From positions 1 to 5,187 of the forward strand of contig CAZEER010000107.1 in the NCBI GenBank assembly GCA_964511215.1: 5,187 nt of DNA, given 5' to 3'. Shown piece after piece: positions 1-5,030 of the stretch (the first letter of the stretch is position 1; each line of letters opens with the position of its first letter). The DNA comes from CAZEER01 sp964511215. GTDB lineage: Bacteria; Fidelibacterota; Marinisomatia; Marinisomatales; UBA1611. The notes under the pieces were generated by a model that ran no database searches, was not told the DNA's origin, and saw nothing but the letters and a program-made list of their open reading frames with translations. Made by a program: the position numbers and the translations under genes.

Positions 1-554
1 CTATTTATTTTAACTTGTACTGTTACATCCATTCCATTAAAAGTTGTACCATCCAGGCTCATCGAAATTGGAGTATTTAATGACATTGGTCCGACTGCCA
101 TTTCAGAAGAAATTGATCCAGATACTCCATTTGTAAATGTGCTGGGGACTCCATATATGGTGTACCAGCTGCCTTCTTCAAAACGAATATAACAAAAGTC
201 GACTTCAGCTGAGTCACCGCGGAGAAATTCATACATAGGGTCTCCACGACTTGGGGAGTAGGTATGATAATTAATCAAAAACCAATTGTTGGTGATGGAA
301 GATCCTACGTAATTCTCATGTTCACTGTCGAAATAGCTAAGAAGAAGAGCGTCACTCTGAGGACAATATGGACAATTGGTAGATCCTACAAACTCGGTAA
401 GAACCTTCCTAGTCGTCACCTCATTTAAGCCACTACCTGTGACTGTCCAATTATCATAGCTTAGGCTTTCTCTGTTTTCATCATCACCGCAGGAAAATAT
501 CATCAAGGATAAAAGAAATATACATATGGATTTATAAATTCTAGAGTACATCAT
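1..554 (-). CDS. Omp28-like thioredoxin-fold lipoprotein (3' end outside window)
   Basis: The minus strand is open from ATG at 554 to the left edge: 184 codons, no stop, so the C-terminus is missing. Residues 1-22 form a lipoprotein signal (basic start, then a hydrophobic stretch ending IFSC, lipid Cys22), followed by acidic GDDE. Around residues 50-65 comes VLTEFVGSTNCPYCP, matching the 'E-F-T/V-G-x-x-C-x-x-C-P' signature of Omp28-related outer-membrane proteins. The redox pair would be C61/C64, and GVPSTFTNG (135-143) supplies the cis-proline loop (P137) expected of a thioredoxin fold. Known of the family: envelope proteins in Bacteroidetes and relatives, poorly characterised. Inferred: a thiol-disulfide or metal-binding role at the cell surface. 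A second in-frame ATG at 551 has better spacing (7 nt rather than 4) from the GGGAG ribosome site, so the true start may be one codon later. Transcribed divergently from the lipoprotein at 626. Confidence 0.8.
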   Translation of the reverse strand, partial: MMYSRIYKSICIFLLSLMIFSCGDDENRESLSYDNWTVTGSGLNEVTTRKVLTEFVGSTNCPYCPQSDALLLSYFDSEHENYVGSSITNNWFLINYHTYSPSRGDPMYEFLRGDSAEVDFCYIRFEEGSWYTIYGVPSTFTNGVSGSISSEMAVGPMSLNTPISMSLDGTTFNGMDVTVQVKIN

Positions 555-558
555 AATT

Positions 559-563
559 CTCCC
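559..563 (-). promoter_or_regulatory. Ribosome binding site of the Omp28-like gene
   Basis: On the minus strand GGGAG lies 4 nt before ATG 554 and 7 nt before ATG 551. It is one of only two clear Shine-Dalgarno sites in the window (the other is at 2941), and the spacing slightly favours the second ATG. Confidence 0.6.
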
Positions 564-578
564 ACTGAAATGTTTAAG

Positions 579-607
579 TTGGGTAAATTTAATTATCTTA
601 TTATAAT
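579..607 (+). promoter_or_regulatory. Candidate sigma70-type promoter for the 626-2899 unit
   Basis: A perfect -10 hexamer TATAAT (602-607) lies 17 bp after TTGGGT (579-584), which matches the -35 consensus only in its first three bases. A start of transcription near 613-615 would leave a leader of about 12 nt before ATG 626. No Shine-Dalgarno sequence is visible in that leader, so the mRNA would be nearly leaderless. Whether this organism's main sigma factor uses the E. coli-like consensus is not known from the window. Confidence 0.45.
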
Positions 608-625
608 CATAAATAGTAAATACCA

Positions 626-2158
626 ATGAAAAAAATAATTTCCTTTTTCTTTCTTATATTTTTTTTAATGATCTCATGCTCAAGCGATTCTGGCACCACA
701 GACCCAGATGGATTAGCTATAGAATTCTTACCCTATTACGGAACATATCTATATCATGATAATGATTGTGGCGGGCAGGATATTCAGTATGCGATCATAG
801 ATGATTCTGGAATTACTTTTTTTGATTTATTGAGTGACGGTTGCGATGATACGGTAGAGTGTTATGCTAAGGATATGTATGAATTGACAGAAACTTCAAC
901 TGACACTTTTATAATTGTCTCTAATGAAATAAGTAATGGAGAACTATATCTGTATGGAGATACTGCTTTTACTATATCCTATCAAAATAGTAATGGTACA
1001 ATCTCATCATATGGATGGGAAAAAATAAAAGACGAAATATATTCCTTTGATCCAATTTGCGATGAAGAATATGGGAATACAAAAAATATAGCAGATATTT
1101 TAGCGTATGCTGTCGGTGATAATGGTAGCTTGCTATGGAAGAGGTACTTAGATGGTGGATTCTGGGACCTTGGCACTGGGGTAACACCTACGCAGGATGG
1201 CGGCTATATGATATTTGGAGAGTACGATGGGATTGAGTGGGGTGGGTGTTGCTATACTTTAAATTATGACACAAGAAACTTAATTAAACTAGACAGTGAA
1301 GGACAGACCCAATGGGAAAAAGAAATTGAAATATCTGATGATGGTATTGCCGAATATTATTTAAGTATTGGGAGCTCTCTTTTTGAAACTTCTCAAGGTG
1401 ATTTGGTATTCCTATCAGTAGGTGCACCAGGCAATAACTGGCTCAGGATTGTAATGATCGATTCAAATGGGAATATAATTTGGAATAAAAATTATTTTGA
1501 TGAGAGTATCACTTATAACTCAGGTAACACTGAAATTATAGAAGCCGAAGATGGCAGCCTGGCTCTGGCGGGAGGGTGGCTACCAGGTTCTTTGACAATG
1601 ATAGATTATAATTCAGGTGAAATTTTACAATCAAGTGAGTTGCCCGTTGGTAATGCAAGGAGGATTATTAATACTGAAGGTGGATTTGCAATGTTGGGCA
1701 TTGGTGAAAATGACAATGTTGTATCAATAAAAGTAGATCATGATGGAACGGTAATATGGTCAAAGATTTATGATGAGCCAAGTACAATGGGTCCTCTTGA
1801 CATAATTAACCATGACGATGGAGGATATTTGATTTTTTGTTATTCAGAGCCTGCACCGTATGCTACTTTAATAATGACTGACAGTGTAGGTAATGAATTG
1901 TGGAGAAAAAAATATGAAGACTATATCGGTGGTGGTAAAGGTTGGATACATAAGACAGATGATGGAGGCTATTTTATGGGATCGGGCTATGCAGTAACCA
2001 AGCTTGATGCTGATTGTAACAGGGTGTGGAACGCAGCGAATCCTACGGGGTTTGATAAATATTTTACTAATGGTATGGTGTCTGGAATCAATCATGATAT
2101 GAAAAAAATAGATGGAGGAGCAGTGTTCGTAGGATATGGATCATCCGACTGGGAATAG
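626..2158 (+). CDS. Lipoprotein with probable seven-bladed beta-propeller
   Basis: 510 aa. Residues 1-18 are a lipoprotein signal (MKK start, Phe-rich core, lipobox MISC, Cys18), then a short Ser/Asp linker. Residues about 35-145 form a separate, probably beta-rich domain that I do not recognise, with C48, C73, C79 and C145. Residues about 155-510 are repeats of the type 'DGGYxxxG ... KxDxxGxxxWxK'. Repeat starts lie near residues 190, 256, 308, 351, 397, 445 and 496, i.e. 43-66 residues apart. The last repeat stops after its inner strand (GGAVFVGYGSSDWE), while residues 158-175 supply a lone outer-strand motif (DNGSLLWKRY). This fits a propeller closed by its N-terminal strand, so the protein is probably complete. 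Vicinal C208-C209 sits in the first repeat. Related repeat proteins are common in FCB bacteria; their ligands are generally unknown. No catalytic motif seen. Likely co-transcribed with the T9SS protein 9 nt downstream. Confidence 0.85.
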   Translation: MKKIISFFFLIFFLMISCSSDSGTTDPDGLAIEFLPYYGTYLYHDNDCGGQDIQYAIIDDSGITFFDLLSDGCDDTVECYAKDMYELTETSTDTFIIVSNEISNGELYLYGDTAFTISYQNSNGTISSYGWEKIKDEIYSFDPICDEEYGNTKNIADILAYAVGDNGSLLWKRYLDGGFWDLGTGVTPTQDGGYMIFGEYDGIEWGGCCYTLNYDTRNLIKLDSEGQTQWEKEIEISDDGIAEYYLSIGSSLFETSQGDLVFLSVGAPGNNWLRIVMIDSNGNIIWNKNYFDESITYNSGNTEIIEAEDGSLALAGGWLPGSLTMIDYNSGEILQSSELPVGNARRIINTEGGFAMLGIGENDNVVSIKVDHDGTVIWSKIYDEPSTMGPLDIINHDDGGYLIFCYSEPAPYATLIMTDSVGNELWRKKYEDYIGGGKGWIHKTDDGGYFMGSGYAVTKLDADCNRVWNAANPTGFDKYFTNGMVSGINHDMKKIDGGAVFVGYGSSDWE

Positions 2159-2167
2159 ACATTAGAA

Positions 2168-2899
2168 ATGAGGGCTTTTGTATTATTGATTAGCTTTACC
2201 TATCTTTTTGCAACTAGCTATCAAAATAGTCTCGACCCGACCTTTGATTTTATATATGACAATGTTGATATTACTATAGGTGAAGATTCTGTTGGTTCAT
2301 TTAGCGGTACCTTATACAATATTTCTTCAAATAATATAATCATCTCAGTCGTAAGAACCGTAGACGCACTGCCTCAAGGATGGAGCTCATCTATTTGCCT
2401 TGGAGCCATATGTTATAACGAATCTGTGGATAGTGTCGCCGTAGAACTTAGCCCAGGTGATACGACAGTTTGCGGTATCCTTACCTGGAGCAATGGAATA
2501 GGAAGTGGAGCAATCCAGATAAAAATATTTGATTTATATCTGCCTGATAATAGTATTATAGTTGACCTCACTTTTTCCGCAAATACAATTAATATTGTGG
2601 GTGAAAAAACCCTGATACCTGAAAAATATCAGCTACATCAGAATTATCCAAATCCATTTAACCCATCAACTCTGATTGAATATGAATTGAAAAGTGACGA
2701 GGTTGTATATCTAACAATATATGATTATATGGGTCGTAATATAAAAAACTTAGTTAATATGTATCAGGGCGCCGGCTATTGGTCAATAAATTGGGACGCT
2801 ACTAATAATTATGGTGAACCAATGGCATCAGGTGCGTACATATATACATTGCAGGCTGGTGATTTTCAATCTTCGAGGAAGTTGGTATTGTTGAAATAG
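2168..2899 (+). CDS. Exported protein with Ig-like body and T9SS type A sorting domain
   Basis: 243 aa. The N-terminus (MRAFVLLISFTYLFATS) is a Sec signal peptide, probably cut after S17. Residues about 20-145 look like an Ig-like beta sandwich and include LPQGWSSSICLGAIC, with C77 and C82 four residues apart, and a third Cys at 102. Residues about 152-243 are a complete T9SS type A (Por-type, FlgD-like) C-terminal domain: NYPNPFNP at 159-166, then a 'YLTIYDYMGR' strand, WD, MASGAYIY, and a terminal RKLVLLK. In the known system this domain directs passage through the outer membrane by T9SS and is normally removed with attachment to or release from the surface. No enzyme domain is seen; the body may act in binding or adhesion. 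The gene starts 9 nt after the propeller lipoprotein and in the same frame; no good ribosome site precedes it, so translation is probably coupled. The body resembles segments that I recall in Omp28-type and other T9SS proteins, but that is memory, not a search. Confidence 0.85.
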   Translation: MRAFVLLISFTYLFATSYQNSLDPTFDFIYDNVDITIGEDSVGSFSGTLYNISSNNIIISVVRTVDALPQGWSSSICLGAICYNESVDSVAVELSPGDTTVCGILTWSNGIGSGAIQIKIFDLYLPDNSIIVDLTFSANTINIVGEKTLIPEKYQLHQNYPNPFNPSTLIEYELKSDEVVYLTIYDYMGRNIKNLVNMYQGAGYWSINWDATNNYGEPMASGAYIYTLQAGDFQSSRKLVLLK

Positions 2900-2919
2900 T
2901 AATAAATAAAAGGTACAAT
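2891..2919 (+). promoter_or_regulatory. Strong candidate promoter for the 2952-4216 pair
   Basis: TTGAAA (2891-2896, 5 of 6 to TTGACA) is followed after exactly 17 bp by TACAAT (2914-2919, 5 of 6 to TATAAT). The -35 overlaps the last codons and stop of the upstream T9SS gene. The predicted start of transcription (about 2925-2927) gives a leader of some 26 nt that contains the GAGG ribosome site. This suggests that the two downstream lipoprotein genes form their own transcription unit. Confidence 0.5.
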
Positions 2920-2934
2920 AACGAGTCTCGTATT
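2917..2934. repeat. Imperfect inverted repeat at the predicted transcription start
   Basis: The core ACGAG-T-CTCGT (2921-2931) is a perfect palindrome around T2926. With one unpaired A (2920) the arms extend by three more pairs, to 2917 and 2934. It lies directly after the candidate -10 and over the predicted start point, where a repressor operator would sit. As RNA it would be a weak hairpin without a following T run, so it is not a convincing terminator. The core is short enough to occur by chance. Confidence 0.3.
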
Positions 2935-2940
2935 ATCATT

Positions 2941-2944
2941 GAGG
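2941..2944 (+). promoter_or_regulatory. Ribosome binding site for the gene at 2952
   Basis: GAGG lies 7 nt before ATG 2952. This good site supports the chosen start, although it gives an unusually long N-region (14 residues with three lysines) ahead of the hydrophobic core of the signal peptide. Confidence 0.6.
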
Positions 2945-2951
2945 ATTATTT

Positions 2952-3320
2952 ATGAGAGAATTGCTAGATTTAAAAGTGAATGTTAAGGCTAAAATATTAC
3001 TCCTAGTCCTCGGATTTGTATTCTGGAGTTGCGGAAATAATCCACCATTTATCAATAGTCTGACCGCGGACCCTGAGACTGTTTCCATTGGCGGTACTGT
3101 GCTATTGACCTGCGACGCTTATGATGATGAAGACACCTCCTTAGTTTACTCCTGGGACTGCACCAGTGGAGCTATTAATGGCGAAGACAATACCGCTACA
3201 TGGGTAGCGCCAGATGAGACAGGTGTTTTTTCTATTTCTTGTGAGGTAATGGATGGTAGCCTTGGTAATGCTATAGAAACAATTGATATAATGGTTGTTA
3301 CTGATACCACTGCATCATGA
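2952..3320 (+). CDS. Small lipoprotein with one PKD/Ig-like domain
   Basis: 122 aa. Residues 1-27 are a lipoprotein signal: a long basic N-region, a hydrophobic core (ILLLVLGFVF) and lipobox FWSC with lipid Cys27. The rest is a single Ig/PKD-like domain (about 31-118): 'GGTVLLTCDAYDDED' strand, W68, 'ATWVAPDETG' and 'FSISCEVMDG'. C54 and C97 are placed as the usual cross-sheet disulfide of an Ig fold; an extra Cys70 follows W68. The protein ends right after the domain, so it is only an anchor plus one domain, too small for an enzyme. A role as a spacer, binder or subunit at the envelope is inference. It has its own ribosome site and overlaps the next gene by 4 nt (ATGA), whose product carries a related domain. 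PKD and other Ig-like families cannot be told apart by eye here. Confidence 0.8.
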   Translation: MRELLDLKVNVKAKILLLVLGFVFWSCGNNPPFINSLTADPETVSIGGTVLLTCDAYDDEDTSLVYSWDCTSGAINGEDNTATWVAPDETGVFSISCEVMDGSLGNAIETIDIMVVTDTTAS

Positions 3321-4216
3321 TCCAGTATAATAAAATATATTTTATACCATTTCTACTTTTGCTTATTTGGAATTGCGATGACCTCTATAATAAAGGTAAT
3401 GAAGTCATTTCCATTACATCTAATATCTCAACTGTCAGGGGTGGTCTTCCAGTAGAATTAATATGTGAAGCCACCGATCAGGATGGGGATAAACTTTCGT
3501 ATTATTGGGAGAGCGGTAGTGGCTCATTAGAAGTGTATGGTGACAGTGCAATATGGACTGCCCCAATGGACTCCGGTATCTATTATATAACGTGTACGGT
3601 TGCAGATGACTACGGAGCTTCTGCTGTTGGTAGTATCGCAATTAATGTTGGTCCTCCAAGTCCTGTACCTGTAACTGGCTTAGATTGGACGCTGACTGAT
3701 AGTGGACTATTAAATGGTGATAATTCATCTAATGAAAATAACACAGGGGTCATTGCCTATTGGGATGGAACTCAAGATAATGCTGACTATGGGTGGAATG
3801 TGACGGCTCAAGAAGAGACAGACAGCTCGGTCTCCCAGTCCCTTCGATTTAAGGTCGAAGACAGCGCCGACTGTGGTGGGGATAACTCTAACACTCAGGC
3901 AGGAACTGCCACAGCAAATATTGAAGTTAATGGATCTGAACCTATAATTTTGGAGTTAGATTTTTCGGGAATTGGTGAAGCTCAATCGGCTGGATATGAT
4001 TTAATTCAATTTAATTTGGATGGAGTTGTGATTGGTGATGGTCAGGCTCCTGGAGGTGGTCTGGGTTGTGTGTCTGACTCTGTTCTAGTAAACCCCGCAA
4101 GTCCGCAGGAATTATATCCTGGTGCACATACCCTGATCATAGACTTTACTACTAACGATGGCGCTTACCATGTAGGTGCGTATTATGAGATTGAGTTAAA
4201 ACTTATAGCACCATAG
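3317..4216 (+). CDS. Lipoprotein with PKD/Ig-like domain and unassigned C-terminal beta-rich domain
   Basis: 299 aa. Lipoprotein signal 1-20 (FLLLLIWNC, lipid Cys20), followed by Asp21-Asp22. Residues about 28-111 are a PKD/Ig-like domain matching that of the preceding gene: GG..., C50, 'ATDQDGDKLSYYW', 'AIWTAPMDSG', C93. The linker GPPSPVPVTG (112-121) leads to a separate domain, about 122-299, predicted to be a beta sandwich. Its notable features are C186 and C251 (possible disulfide), 'GYDLIQFNLDG', a Gly-rich APGGGLGC loop, 'GAHTLIIDFTTND' and 'YHVGAYYEIEL' at the end. I do not assign this domain; a carbohydrate- or ligand-binding module is a guess. No catalytic motif is seen. The start codon overlaps the upstream stop (ATGA) and has no ribosome site of its own, so translation is probably coupled and the two proteins are likely made together. 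Confidence 0.85.
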   Translation: MIQYNKIYFIPFLLLLIWNCDDLYNKGNEVISITSNISTVRGGLPVELICEATDQDGDKLSYYWESGSGSLEVYGDSAIWTAPMDSGIYYITCTVADDYGASAVGSIAINVGPPSPVPVTGLDWTLTDSGLLNGDNSSNENNTGVIAYWDGTQDNADYGWNVTAQEETDSSVSQSLRFKVEDSADCGGDNSNTQAGTATANIEVNGSEPIILELDFSGIGEAQSAGYDLIQFNLDGVVIGDGQAPGGGLGCVSDSVLVNPASPQELYPGAHTLIIDFTTNDGAYHVGAYYEIELKLIAP

Positions 4217-4258
4217 GAACTTTTAGCTTCATAGTCGTAATAGAGTTGGAACTAACTT

Positions 4259-4276
4259 AGGGATAATTCTTACCCT
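4259..4276 (+). terminator. Weak hairpin, possible transcript end after the lipoprotein pair
   Basis: AGGG (4259-4262) pairs with CCCT (4273-4276), then after one unpaired A the arms TAA and TTA close around the loop TTC. That gives seven pairs with one bulge. No T run follows, so it lacks the second half of an intrinsic terminator; it could be an RNA 3'-end stabiliser or nothing. It begins 43 nt after the stop at 4216. Confidence 0.2.
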
Positions 4277-4383
4277 CAAAACGTGAATTGTGCTAGATAA
4301 AGTTTAAGATAAAATTAATGCTCTCATAACCATAATCTTAATTTATTTCAGAAGTAATTTGAATCTTATGTGACTTATTAAAC

Positions 4384-4402
4384 AAATTTAATAAATAAAT
4401 TT
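4384..4402. repeat. AT-only inverted repeat before the CIA30 start
   Basis: AAATTTA (4384-4390) and TAAATTT (4396-4402) are perfect inverted copies separated by 5 nt, ending 9 nt before ATG 4412. In DNA this AT-rich, a 7-bp match may be chance; if real, it could be an operator or a start-region RNA hairpin. Confidence 0.2.
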
Positions 4403-4411
4403 TTGTGTTTT

Positions 4412-4957
4412 ATGTACTCAAAAAAAACAATTGCATTATTAGTAATAATATATTTTGTGAATACTACTATAGCAGGTGTGCTATTTGATTTCCATGTTGA
4501 TAGTAAACTTCAAAACTGGATGGTGGTTGATGATGGAGTCATGGGTGGAAGATCTTCGGGTAATCTTAGTTTAACCAAAGATGGTCATGGTTTGTATAAC
4601 GGTTATATTTCTCTAAGAAACTATGGTGGATTTAGCTCTGTTAGATGTAGAACAGAAATCAACAATGCTAAAAAATATGAGTTTATAGCAATCAGAGTTT
4701 TCGGTGACAACAAATATTATCAGATGAGAATTCGTTCTTATAATAATGACAATCATGTCTATGTTAAAAAATTTTTTGCAAAAGATGAATGGAATGTTAT
4801 TAAAATTCCACTGAAATCATTGGAACCACAATTTCGAGGACGAAACCTGAGGATGAATAAATTTAACAGTAATAGTATAGTAGAAGTAGGAATTCTGATT
4901 GGGAATAAAATTGAGGAAGATTTCTCTTTAATGATAGACTATATCATTTTAGACTAA
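4412..4957 (+). CDS. Secreted CIA30-family protein
   Basis: 181 aa from ATG 4412. An in-frame TTG at 4403 would add three residues (MCF), but the ATG gives a normal signal peptide (MYSKK, hydrophobic core, TTIA) with cleavage probably after A21. The mature part is one CIA30 domain (complex I intermediate-associated protein 30, related to human NDUFAF1): W36, 'DDGVMGGRSSG' at 40-50, 'YISLRNYGGFSSVR' at 65-78, 'IAIRVFGDNKYYQMRI', 'WNVIKIPLKSL', and a closing 'SLMIDYIILD' strand. The conserved DGVMGG and GGFSSVR motifs are both intact and the length suits a stand-alone bacterial member. The fold is a galactose-binding-like beta sandwich. In eukaryotes NDUFAF1 helps assemble respiratory complex I; bacterial members are mostly uncharacterised, and export to the periplasm argues against a direct copy of that role. 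No ribosome site precedes the start. Confidence 0.85.
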   Translation: MYSKKTIALLVIIYFVNTTIAGVLFDFHVDSKLQNWMVVDDGVMGGRSSGNLSLTKDGHGLYNGYISLRNYGGFSSVRCRTEINNAKKYEFIAIRVFGDNKYYQMRIRSYNNDNHVYVKKFFAKDEWNVIKIPLKSLEPQFRGRNLRMNKFNSNSIVEVGILIGNKIEEDFSLMIDYIILD

Positions 4958-5030
4958 TAGTCCTAAAAGATAATCATAAGACAGTGTAGAGTTTTTTGTT
5001 TGTGGGATGATGGTTAGATTTGGAATAATT

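Larger units (their letters stand above)
4217..4411. other. 195-nt AT-rich gap without a gene
   Basis: No open frame of useful size on either strand. The stretch holds a weak hairpin (4259-4276) and a 7-bp inverted repeat next to the following start (4384-4402); the last 90 bases are very AT-rich. GGAACT occurs twice (4216-4221 and 4248-4253), which is probably chance. I could not find a convincing -35/-10 pair at proper spacing for the gene at 4412, although TTTAAT (4387-4392) could be a -10. Confidence 0.6.

Noticed and set aside
1..3. TAG on the minus strand at 3-1 as the stop of the Omp28-like gene
   Set aside because: The reading frame from ATG 554 puts its last complete codon at 5-3, so this TAG is out of frame and the gene continues beyond the window.
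972..1187. Open frames on the minus strand inside the propeller gene (also 982-1176 and 1868-2095)
   Set aside because: They lie opposite a convincing repeat protein, have no recognisable motif, and their translations are typical antisense products (rich in His, Ser, Tyr and Pro).
1196..2125. Repeated DGGY-type codons as a DNA repeat or CRISPR-like array
   Set aside because: The similarity is at protein level only; the nucleotide copies differ and their spacing varies (43-66 codons).
3435..3641. Open frame on the minus strand opposite the second PKD lipoprotein
   Set aside because: No domain, no ribosome site, and it is fully covered by a well-supported gene.
4216..4253. GGAACT direct repeat as the mark of a mobile element
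   Set aside because: Only 6 bp, 32 bp apart, with no inverted ends or transposase gene.
4403..4411. TTG start for the CIA30 gene
   Set aside because: The ATG at 4412 gives a standard signal peptide, and no ribosome site favours the TTG.
4986..5000. T-rich run after the CIA30 gene as an intrinsic terminator
   Set aside because: No stem of useful length precedes the T run.
5015..5022. TAGATTTG, which fits the Bacteroidetes -7 motif TAnnTTTG, as promoter of the last gene
   Set aside because: A TTTG at 4995-4998 is only 16 nt upstream, the start point would fall almost on ATG 5031, and other promoters in the window look sigma70-like. Possible, but too weak to list.
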